The translations under genes and the position numbers were made by a program. Positions 7,074-14,509 of a DNA stretch of 27,555 nt are shown piece by piece. Below the pieces are notes generated by a model. That model saw nothing but the letters and a program-made list of their open reading frames with translations, was not told the DNA's origin and made no database searches. The DNA is taken from positions 1 through 27,555 of the forward strand of contig JBDKVA010000025.1 of assembly GCA_039679375.1 (NCBI GenBank). Direction: 5' to 3'. Position 1 is the first letter of the stretch. Each line of letters opens with the position of its first letter. The stretch comes from JBDKVA01 sp039679375 (GTDB taxonomy: Bacteria > Bacillota > Clostridia > Acetivibrionales > DTU013).

Positions 7074-9731
7074 CTATTTCAGCTGGATAATAAGCGATTC
7101 ACCCGAATGAATATTGATAGCGTTATTAAACCTGATCCCCCGGCTGTCTCTTGTAAATTCACAAGAGTTTTCCTTTGTCCCGAGGGATATGATTTTTCTG
7201 CCCGTAATAAAAGGGAATCTTAGTATTTTTAAACTCAGACAACCCCCAAACACCTTTAGTTCCAGTTTTCCGGTACAAACTTCAAATACTCCCCACGCAG
7301 GTTCAAGTGACCAAAAGCACCTGAAATTATGGTTCTGGCCATAAGATACGGGATTAAAGCCCAACACCCCGTTTACCATATCAAATTCGAATCCGGACCA
7401 GGCGCATAACAGGCTGAAGCTCGACATTGCCCTGGCATAATGGCTTCCGCATTCGAATTCATTCCAGGGATTACGGTTTTCTCCATCAAACCTGCCACGC
7501 ACTGCCTTTACAATTTCGACCCCTTCACTCACAAGGCCTTCCTGTATCATGTGGGCCGCAACCTGGTACTCACAGCCGCTCCAACACTCTTCGGAATATG
7601 GCGCCGGTACTGCCGGCTTGTATTTACCAAGAGGCCATTCGCAAATAACTGCTCCCGCTTCGTCATCCAAAGCATATATCCGGCATGGGTTGAAATAGTT
7701 CCTGAAGCTGTTTTTGAAATTATTCCTGTATATGGATTCAAGGGCTTTCCAGGTCTGCTTTTTATCAAATATCTCACCCAGCCCGCAGATATTTGCATGC
7801 CATTGGGCTATTACCTGGTCTATGCCGCAGCCTTCTCCAATCTGGTTTTTGATTTCCTGTCTCTCGTCATTCCAGTATGCTTGTTCAGTTGAAATACCTA
7901 ATATCGATCCTCCTTCATCAAAACGGTCGATAACGGATTTATCCTTTAAATCGATCAACTGGTGATAATACTCTCCGTTGAAAAGATTTTCGTCGGACCA
8001 CCTTTTGCCTTTGGCGAAAAGCTTCCTGTAATTTGCCGCCTTTTCCTTTTCACCAAAGAATTCGGCCATTTCCGCACCTGCTTTTAAAGCAGCCAGGTAA
8101 AAACCATTCAACCACGAATTTGGTCCAAACAGCTCCATATCCAGCGTGTTGTGCTGGCGTCCCTCAAGAACGCCGTCCATATCGGCATCCCATTTGTCTT
8201 CGTTAGTATCCGCCCACGCAAATTCAATAGACTTTTTTATTTCTTCCCAAATTGACTTCAAATGACCTGAATCCCCGGATATCTTCCAGTTCCTGTAAGC
8301 TTTAATGACTCCGCCGAATTGTCCGTCCGCACATGCGCGGAAATCCCAGCGTTTGCTTCCCGGGGGCAGCTCAAGCCTGAAACTCATCCTTCCGTCCTCT
8401 CTCTGGTTGTACTTGAAGTCAAGATACTCCATTGACCTCTCGAGTTTCGGAAACAAAAACGGCAGCGCATAAGCATAATTCCAGACATGAGTACAGGAGC
8501 CCTGACAGCATCCCGCGTTGCAGTGGCACCCCTCCCACCCGCAGAAGGAACCGTCCTCCAGTCTTAATGCCGTAGGGGACTTAAGGGTTGATATGTTTGC
8601 AGAAATTGCATCAATTAACGCATCGGGCAAAGTTGAGCCGAATAATGCGTCTTTAAACTTTAAAGTATCCATATAAAGCCTTTCCCAGTTCTCAAGAGAA
8701 TATGACGCACTCATACTTGAATTTTTGAACAATGATGCATAATAGTTTTTCCAGATTACTGCGTTTTTATGGCAACAGTCCTGCCCCGTACCGCTGCATC
8801 CTTCAGGCAGCCAATATTTATGAAAGTTAGGGAAGTTCCAGGTCAAAACATATCTAAGACTCTTTTTACTTCCCGGTTTTAGCTTTATGTGAGCTGCCAG
8901 CGAGCAAGTATCCTCTGTTTTCTGGTGCCCGGGCAGATTGGCATTGACGCTCGTATATCTTTCATAAGCCCTGTTGGAAAGCCTTCCTGGCCTTGAAAAG
9001 TCCTGCCAGAAGGTCGATATTCCGTCAAACCAGGCCCCGCGGTACCAGTATTCCTGCAGGCTTACACCGGCATGATCCGTCGCTACGGTAATATCTCCGT
9101 ATTCAGGTTCGCTTTCACAATATCTGTTGCAGCGTAATTGTATCATTCTTAAACCGTTTTCCTGCATATAAACATTATATGTCTCATCCTTGTACAGAGG
9201 ATTGCTTACAGAAAAGCAGACTGTATAAGAAAGTTCGATACAGGTAGTATTTGTAAACTCAATTTCAAAAAATGCTCCAGGTATGGAAGAGTCCCTGTCA
9301 TTCAAAGGTATCAAGGGGTTGAAGGCGGTCATCCTTACTGTGCCGGGAAAAGCTTCATCCTTAAAATGCAATCGGGCAAAAGGATATTGCCCGTGAAATA
9401 TGACGTCTCTGAAATGAGGCAAGCCTGCAAGAGTTGTCCTTGCTGCACCATGCCCAAGGCTGTTTGTCGTACTTCCGGTATATGGGGGCAGATAGTCCCC
9501 CTGCAGGACACGGGCATCAATCAGCTTGCCTTCCGATTCAGCCTTAACGGCAAAATGAGTAAAACCGTTCAGACTTCCCTTGTTCGGCTTGTTGAAAATT
9601 TCCCAGTCTACAAGCCTGCCGCTTCCGGAAAGACCAATGCAGCCTGAACCTATGCCCCCGAGTGGAAAGGATATTTCTTTTGTTTTTTGTCCGGTATAAA
9701 TTTTTTCTGTTACCGGTTTAGCTTTTTCCAT
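7074..9731 (-). CDS. GH116-family glycoside hydrolase (GBA2/DUF608-like)
   Basis: 885 residues, the expected length of GH116 enzymes, which include bacterial beta-glucosidases/beta-xylosidases and the human non-lysosomal glucosylceramidase. The N-terminal beta-sandwich domain opens with the family signature FPLGGIGSGCIGLSGSG (residues 22-38) and LVDWEIFNKPN. The C-terminal (alpha/alpha)6 domain carries GWEG (E400, best candidate nucleophile) and NTLDMELFGPNSW (D531, best candidate acid/base); both are assigned by pattern, not alignment. No signal peptide, so cytoplasmic. A cysteine-rich loop (C397, C402, C404, C408, C409, C413) sits at the presumed nucleophile. The start overlaps the end of the GH2 gene by 14 nt, so the two are translationally coupled. 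Family call is confident; the sugar (glucose, xylose or N-acetylglucosamine) is open. Confidence 0.9.
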   Translation of the reverse strand: MEKAKPVTEKIYTGQKTKEISFPLGGIGSGCIGLSGSGRLVDWEIFNKPNKGSLNGFTHFAVKAESEGKLIDARVLQGDYLPPYTGSTTNSLGHGAARTTLAGLPHFRDVIFHGQYPFARLHFKDEAFPGTVRMTAFNPLIPLNDRDSSIPGAFFEIEFTNTTCIELSYTVCFSVSNPLYKDETYNVYMQENGLRMIQLRCNRYCESEPEYGDITVATDHAGVSLQEYWYRGAWFDGISTFWQDFSRPGRLSNRAYERYTSVNANLPGHQKTEDTCSLAAHIKLKPGSKKSLRYVLTWNFPNFHKYWLPEGCSGTGQDCCHKNAVIWKNYYASLFKNSSMSASYSLENWERLYMDTLKFKDALFGSTLPDALIDAISANISTLKSPTALRLEDGSFCGWEGCHCNAGCCQGSCTHVWNYAYALPFLFPKLERSMEYLDFKYNQREDGRMSFRLELPPGSKRWDFRACADGQFGGVIKAYRNWKISGDSGHLKSIWEEIKKSIEFAWADTNEDKWDADMDGVLEGRQHNTLDMELFGPNSWLNGFYLAALKAGAEMAEFFGEKEKAANYRKLFAKGKRWSDENLFNGEYYHQLIDLKDKSVIDRFDEGGSILGISTEQAYWNDERQEIKNQIGEGCGIDQVIAQWHANICGLGEIFDKKQTWKALESIYRNNFKNSFRNYFNPCRIYALDDEAGAVICEWPLGKYKPAVPAPYSEECWSGCEYQVAAHMIQEGLVSEGVEIVKAVRGRFDGENRNPWNEFECGSHYARAMSSFSLLCAWSGFEFDMVNGVLGFNPVSYGQNHNFRCFWSLEPAWGVFEVCTGKLELKVFGGCLSLKILRFPFITGRKIISLGTKENSCEFTRDSRGIRFNNAINIHSGESLIIQLK

Positions 9732-11478
9732 GAAAACTATTTACCTTTTTTATTTTTTCCCGGTCGACCTTCAATTTCCTGTCGGCTGTCATCAAACCGT
9801 TCACTTCCTGCATGACATCGGTCAGCTGCGTATAGCAATAGCCTCTGATATATGGAATATTAACAATAGCGTTTGTAATACCGTTGTACCTTTCAAAAAA
9901 TTCTTTTTCGTCCTTTACAGCTCCAAAATAACCCCAGTTATCGGCATTATCAGTTTCAAAAGCTATTCCGCCATATTCGGTCAGAATGACCGGCTGACCG
10001 CAGTACTCGACACCATTAGCATATAAAAGACGGAAGACATACGCAGAACCTTTCAATAAACGGTCCTTATCCATATATTTGGATGTAAATTCCTCTCCCA
10101 TAGCAATGTAGTCATGGATTCCGCAAATATCGCTCTCAACTTGTTCCCAGCCGTCATTAGTGCTGATCAGGCGGGTAGAATCCATTGCCTTGATAGTATA
10201 ATACAGTGATCTGGCAAAATTCTGTTGTTTTTTGTCAACGAGAATATTCCTGACCCCCCAGGATTCGTTTAGCGGAACCCAGATAACGATACATGGGTGG
10301 TTGTAATCACGATTTATAAAATCCATCATTTCAACAGTGACGTTTTGTATCTCCTCACTATTGAAATCATAGGGGCTCGGCATTTCACCCCATACCAGAA
10401 GCCCCAGCCTGTCAGCCCAGTAATAATACCTCGGATCCTCTATTTTCTGATGCTTCCTGGCCCCGTTGAAACCCAATTCCTTAGTCATCCTTATATCATA
10501 AATTATTGCATCATCGTTTGGAGGCGTAATCAGACTCTGCGGCCAATAGCCCTGGTCCAGGACAAGCTTCTCGTAATACGGTTTATTGTTTAGAAGAATC
10601 ATATCCCCTTTTACGGAAATCTTCCGCATGCCGAAATAGCTTTTTACACTGTCGGTAACAATTCCGTTTTCAATCAATGAAAGCTGTATGTCATAAAGAT
10701 TCGGATTTTCAGGACTCCAATAATGGCTTTCGTCAATATAATCTTCTTCTTTCAAATTTACTGTGAGCATTGAAATTCTATCCCGTATACCGGCCTTCAG
10801 CCTTGCTTTAAATGTGCCCTTCCAACTTACCTCTATTGAAAGCTCTGCTGATGCAGAAGCCTTATTTGAATATATTTCCAGAATAAGATTCTGCATATCA
10901 ATATCCGGCGTCATCCGGATCCTGTCAATATAAAGCTCTCCTGCCGTTTCAAGCCACACTGTCTGCCATATCCCTGAAGTGGGGGTATACCAGCACCTGT
11001 CTGTTTTTTCTTTCCAATACTGCTTCCCTCTTGGCTGGACACACTCGTACCTGTCTACAGCTTTTACCACCAGCGAATTCCTTCCGTTTGCAACCAGACC
11101 TGTAATATCCATTTTGAAGGAAACATGTCCACCTTTATGCCGCCCGGCCGAAACGCCGTTAACCCATACTGCGGCCTCATAATCAACTGCTCCGAAGTTC
11201 AATAAAATTCTTTTGCCTCTAAAAGCTCCAGGCAGCTCGAATTCTCTTTTATACCAGAGGATCTCGTGCATTTCCCTGTTGTTGACTCCACTTAATTCAC
11301 TCTGGAAACAGTATGGAACCAGGATTTTCTTTGTGAACACCTTCCCGAGAAACCAGGAATGCTCTTCTCCTATATCTTCATCATCAAATTCAAATTCCCA
11401 CTCACCATTAAGATTGAGCCATTCCGTCCTCTCAAAGTCCGGTCTCGGGTATTCTGGCCTTGGTATGCTTGCCGCCAT
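9718..11478 (-). CDS. Glycoside hydrolase family 2 enzyme (beta-galactosidase/beta-glucuronidase-like)
   Basis: 586 residues, the compact three-domain form of GH2. A sugar-binding jelly-roll (about 10-180) contains LNLNGEWEF, VWVNGVSAGRHKGGH and the SGIWQTVWLE motif. An Ig-like domain follows to about 285, then a TIM barrel with acid/base E405 in WVPLNESWG and nucleophile E501 in ILTEYGG. No signal peptide, so cytoplasmic. ATG 11478 has GGGAGGTG 8 nt upstream. It is the first gene of a two-gene unit with GH116, preceded by a 340-nt AT-rich gap. The TEYGG nucleophile and compact form fit beta-galactosidase, beta-glucuronidase or alpha-L-arabinopyranosidase-like activities; the sequence alone does not separate these. 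Confidence 0.9.
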   Translation of the reverse strand: MAASIPRPEYPRPDFERTEWLNLNGEWEFEFDDEDIGEEHSWFLGKVFTKKILVPYCFQSELSGVNNREMHEILWYKREFELPGAFRGKRILLNFGAVDYEAAVWVNGVSAGRHKGGHVSFKMDITGLVANGRNSLVVKAVDRYECVQPRGKQYWKEKTDRCWYTPTSGIWQTVWLETAGELYIDRIRMTPDIDMQNLILEIYSNKASASAELSIEVSWKGTFKARLKAGIRDRISMLTVNLKEEDYIDESHYWSPENPNLYDIQLSLIENGIVTDSVKSYFGMRKISVKGDMILLNNKPYYEKLVLDQGYWPQSLITPPNDDAIIYDIRMTKELGFNGARKHQKIEDPRYYYWADRLGLLVWGEMPSPYDFNSEEIQNVTVEMMDFINRDYNHPCIVIWVPLNESWGVRNILVDKKQQNFARSLYYTIKAMDSTRLISTNDGWEQVESDICGIHDYIAMGEEFTSKYMDKDRLLKGSAYVFRLLYANGVEYCGQPVILTEYGGIAFETDNADNWGYFGAVKDEKEFFERYNGITNAIVNIPYIRGYCYTQLTDVMQEVNGLMTADRKLKVDREKIKKVNSFHGKS

Positions 11479-11755
11479 CTTCCTGACACCTCCCTGATTT
11501 ATGCGTATACAACAATCTGTTTGCAGAGTTTTTTTTACCTTATTGAGAACCGGTCAAGTAAATATAATAAACTAAAACCTTAATAAATAAATTCCAAATT
11601 CCTATATTTTCGTTTAAAATATTATACTTGATTTTTTAAATAAGTAAGCTCCGGACGCCGTTGAAAAAAGCATAGAATTCTCTCAATTTCCAGGAATCTC
11701 TGCCCATTTGCGGTATCCCGCAGCGGCCTAGGCGTTCGCGTAGTTAACGTCGGGA
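11479..11755. other. Gene-free, AT-rich gap with a possible promoter
   Basis: No intact gene is visible. On the minus strand TATAAT (11626-11621), preceded by AG, is the best -10 box for the GH2-GH116 unit, with only a weak -35; a start there would give a leader of about 135 nt. The part above 11640 is less AT-rich than the rest and holds small hairpins such as TGCGG-TATC-CCGCA. An open but startless minus-strand stretch (11825-11622) also crosses it and matches no family I recognise. The upper end is probably decayed coding DNA continuing from the metallophosphoesterase remnant. Confidence 0.4.
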
Positions 11756-11886
11756 CTATTGGCGCCCCATATATGACTCTTGGATAGGTGTACATCGCAA
11801 CGCCGATCTGATTGCTGGGATAATCCTAATATTAGCGTGACCAAAATGCTGGTCAGCAGTAAAATAAATCAGATTGAATCCACCAT
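11756..11886 (-). pseudogene. Remnant of the start of a metallophosphoesterase gene
   Basis: On the minus strand, ATG at 11886-11884 follows GGGAG with good spacing but hits TGA after five codons. One frame over, bases 11878-11822 read FNLIYFTADQHFGHANIRI, which matches the metal-binding opening of calcineurin-like phosphoesterases (D-x-H-FGH-N). The frame then loses similarity and stops at TAG 11758-11756. So this is the first part of a phosphoesterase gene with a frameshift just after its start and the rest missing. The start lies 3 nt after the ASRT stop codon, so the two were once a coupled pair. Identification rests on a 15-residue signature, which is distinctive for this superfamily. 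Confidence 0.6.
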
Positions 11887-11888
11887 AA

Positions 11889-12260
11889 TTACTCCCTTAC
11901 CGGGTAAGCCATTGTTGTCATAAGAGCCATTTCTGCCTGAGTCGAGTCCAGGCGGCTATACTGCGCAATTATTTCGCTGCTGCTGTTCACCATTAAAGCA
12001 TAAGGTACGCCGCGCGGTATAGATTGTCCATTTTCATTTTTCAGTCTGTCCAGTCTTATATGATTTGTCCTCCCGGCTTTGCAAACGGCTTTAAATCCGG
12101 TCATTTTATCACGGTCTTCAAAAAAAAGAGTCAATTCAATGCTTACATCGGTATTACCGGGATTAAGCACACAGACCGCTTCATGACTTGGATATACTCC
12201 ATTGCTGATTTCAGGCCAGTAAGCATCTGGTATGTACCAGACTTTGGATCCGCAATTCAT
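11889..12260 (-). CDS. Sensory rhodopsin transducer (ASRT) family small-ligand-binding protein
   Basis: 123 residues, full length for the family. Conserved features along the chain are KVWYIPDAYWPE near the start, SHEAVCVLNPGNTDVSIELTL (residues 26-46), FFEDRD, the TNHIRLDRL strand, IPRGVPYALMV, and the signature end QYSRLDSTQAEMALMTTMAYP. This is the soluble beta-sandwich protein first known as the transducer of Anabaena sensory rhodopsin. Most family members have no rhodopsin partner and have been predicted to bind small molecules such as sugars. No signal peptide or membrane segment, so cytoplasmic. GGGGGC lies 8 nt before the ATG. It has its own strong promoter (12400-12373). The broken phosphoesterase lies just downstream. 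A role as sugar-binding accessory or regulator is inferred from context only. Confidence 0.85.
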   Translation of the reverse strand: MNCGSKVWYIPDAYWPEISNGVYPSHEAVCVLNPGNTDVSIELTLFFEDRDKMTGFKAVCKAGRTNHIRLDRLKNENGQSIPRGVPYALMVNSSSEIIAQYSRLDSTQAEMALMTTMAYPVRE

Positions 12261-12372
12261 AAATAATAGCCCCCTTAGTATTATTTGAACATTTATTCAA
12301 GTTTTCTTCATATACTTACTTTCACTCTGAACATTATGTAATTACCTCGATGCATACAGCTATATGAATTAT

Positions 12373-12438
12373 ATTATAATAGCCGCAACCGGGTTTTCAA
12401 TATTTTAATTTGCTGATAACTTAGCGTTTTTTGTCATT
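12373..12438 (-). promoter_or_regulatory. Promoter and upstream element of the ASRT gene, shared with the promoter at 22934-23000
   Basis: On the minus strand TTGAAA (12400-12395) and TATAAT (12378-12373) are 16 nt apart, a near-consensus sigma-A promoter about 105 nt before the ASRT start. The segment 12386-12438 aligns without gaps to 22948-23000, with 41 of 53 bases identical by my hand count. It includes 12 identical bases (plus strand CAACCGGGTTTT) between -10 and -35, and a 30-bp block upstream of -35 with 25 matches. The rest of the 12261-12471 gap holds a long leader with a TTGAA/TTCAA dyad at 12285-12300 and no gene. Confidence 0.6.
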
Positions 12439-12471
12439 AATCGGAGGGCTTATTGTATACACCGGTTTTTC

Positions 12472-13128
12472 TTAACCCTTTATACCTCCCAGCATAACGC
12501 CTTTTACGAAATATTTCTGAAGAAAAGGGTATACCGTAAGAATGGGAAAAGTAGCAACAATAATGGTCGCATATTTTATAGTTTCAGACAACGCCTCCTG
12601 GTCTATGCTTCCAACCCCTGTAGTCATGGACTCCGTACTGCTCGCAACAAGGATTTCCCTTAAAATAGTCTGAAGAGGATATAAATCCCTCCTACGGATG
12701 AATATCATGGCATTAAACCAGGCATTCCAGTGTTCAACTCCATAGAATAATATCATTACTGCTATAACTGCTTTTGACAGAGGCATTATAATTCTGAACA
12801 ATATTATAAAGTCATTTGCCCCGTCAATTTTTGCAGATTCCTCAAGGCTGTCGGGTATTTGCATAAAGGAAGTCCTCATTACAATTAGATTATAAGTATT
12901 TAATGCTACCGGTAATATCAGAGCCCAACGGCTGTCTATCAGACCCAGCGATTTGACCTGAAGATAGAAAGGAATTAGTCCTCCGCTGAAAAACATAGTA
13001 AACACTGCAAAAAGAGAAAAAAAGTTTTTAAACATAAGGTTCTTTCTCGACAGTACATAAGCAGATAAACAAGTGAAAAACAAATTTATCGATGTACCAA
13101 CCGCAACAATGTAAAGTGCACTGCAGAG
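12472..13128 (-). pseudogene. N-terminally truncated sugar ABC permease, LplC/YtcP type
   Basis: The frame encodes about 215 residues from SALYIVAVGTSINLFFTC to the normal C-terminus FVKGVMLGGIKG. It includes the typical FTMFFSGGLIPFYL and the EAA loop DSLEESAKIDGANDFIILF. A full LplC-type permease has about 290-300 residues; the first transmembrane segment and about the first 90 residues are missing. The frame begins inside another gene's frame at 13118-13130, where the LplB-type fragment loses similarity. This marks a deletion junction. There is no ribosome site before the first possible in-frame start (TTG 13083), so it is very unlikely to make a working subunit. The missing parts point to an internal deletion, not a sequencing slip. 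Confidence 0.8.
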
Positions 13129-13340
13129 CTGTAATTGAAATTGAATTCAAGCAGTCCGAGCCTGTATACATATGACGATATGACATCTGCCGTCCCATAG
13201 GTCATCGGGTTGTATAGCAGTATAATTTTTTCAAAACCTACGTTCATCACCCTGCCGATTCTTAAAACAAGAAGTATAATTATTGTCGGCATAATTCCGG
13301 GAATTGTAATATGAATGAATTTTATTATCCGCCCTCCCGT
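13086..13340 (-). pseudogene. Internal fragment of a sugar ABC permease, LplB/YteP type
   Basis: Reading about 13340 to 13119 gives GRIIKFIHITIPGIMP, then TIIILLVLRIGRVMNVGFEK, then LLYNPMTYGTADVISSYVYR and EFNFNYSSAV. This is the EAA-loop end and following membrane region of LplB-type permeases. Everything before the EAA loop (roughly 200 residues) is gone, as are the last 30-odd residues after NYSSAV, where the frame runs into unrelated codons and stops at 13088-13086. It is sandwiched between the truncated regulator on one side and the truncated LplC-type permease on the other. The original order regulator-permease-permease is therefore preserved while the middle has been excised. Confidence 0.8.
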
Positions 13341-14509
13341 TCAAAAGCCTCTGCAGGTAATTTGTCCGCATCACCTTGTCTTGTTCCTTTAGTTTGCTAA
13401 GATATTTATCCTTTTCGTCAAAGCTTTTGTTGATTACATTTTGAATGAAGAAAAATTCATTATTGCCTTTATTAAATACTGTTTTATCTCTTTGAGAAAT
13501 AAATTCCACCAATCCGGAAACCGGGTGGTAGTTCCTTATGGTTAAGTAATAAGCCAATGATACGCCTGCAAGTATACAAAAAACCACTCCTAACACGGCA
13601 ATCATCCGGACATAATTTATACTACCCATTAAATCACTCATTGGAGCAATATAAATATATTTCCAGTCTGTAATCCTGGAATTTATATATGTAATTGCGT
13701 AAGTCCTGCCCTGAATTTTCTTAACAATCATTTTTTCTGTTTTTTCCAGGCTTCTATAGTCAATCCCGAAATTATCATTTTGCTTTTCGGTAGAAGCTAT
13801 TACGTTGTTATCTTTGTCAAGAATAACAACATAACCGTTTTTTATCCAGTTGATATCCTTTATTGCTTCCTGGAAGCCTGTCGGATCCATAAGTATAACC
13901 ATCGTAGCCAGGCTTTGTTCGGCATTTTCAATTGGCAGGGTCTGTAAATAGGCAATGCATTTCTGCATCGTCCCATTATCTTCCTTACAGTCAATAGTAA
14001 TATATTCCTGAATATGCTTCACTCCCATCAGTTTCTTCCATCCACTGTAATCCAGCTCCCCTCCTTTGTGGAAAAAATCAAATGCCATAGAGCTTTCCGC
14101 ATAGGTTGTTGTCGTGAGAACATAATCGGGTTTTTGTATATAAATTATATAAGTCTTTAATGAAGCTGTTAGCAATCGTACTTAATTTCAAATTCCGGAT
14201 GCTGGTATAGATATTGAAAACTTCGTGGCCTTCCAATCTGCTGTTGGTCAGATAAAGGCAATCTAAAGCAGGATTCCAGGCTATTTGGATACTTAGAGTT
14301 TCAATTTCGCCAAGCCTTCTGTCTAGAGCATTTTGCATTTGCTTTAATGAAAACATGTTGAATCTATTAACTTCCAGGGCAAAAGTTTTACCTGTTTCGT
14401 AATAGACAATACCGCTGATTACAACACTCAAGAGAATTATGACAATATAGGAAACAATCCAGGTAGTAAATACACTGCGTTTTTTAGACAGCAACCGTCT
14501 TTTCATCAT
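13329..14509 (-). pseudogene. Membrane-sensor AraC-type regulator, frameshifted and lacking its DNA-binding end
   Basis: The N-terminal part is typical of Firmicute sugar regulators with an extracellular sensor. It has a first transmembrane segment after KKRSVFTTWIVSY, a sensor region of about 250 residues, a second transmembrane segment (IAVLGVVFCILAGVSLAYYL), and a cytoplasmic helix reaching YLQRLLNGR. Two lesions are visible. The reading frame shifts within 14131-14155 (an AT-rich run near SFIKDL / IYIQKPDYV), consistent with one extra base. The sequence after QRLLNGR, including the whole AraC helix-turn-helix domain, is replaced by the LplB-type permease fragment at about 13329-13340. The first ATG (14509) overlaps the GH78 gene end by 26 nt. 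It once regulated the now-broken permeases. Confidence 0.82.

Noticed and set aside
7440..7892. A 150-codon plus-strand open frame opposite GH116
   Set aside because: Antisense to conserved GH116 catalytic-domain sequence.
11640..11770. A structured RNA or riboswitch in the less AT-rich part of the GH2 gap
   Set aside because: There are small hairpins but no match to a riboswitch core I know, and gene decay explains the sequence better.
12472..13083. Treating the 203-codon frame as an intact short permease
   Set aside because: Similarity continues upstream of the apparent TTG start and the first third of the protein is missing, so it is a fragment.
13231..14175. Treating the 314-codon frame as an intact sensor protein
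   Set aside because: It lacks the first membrane segment, which is present in the overlapping frame upstream, and its last 30 codons read a permease fragment in the wrong frame; it is part of a pseudogene.
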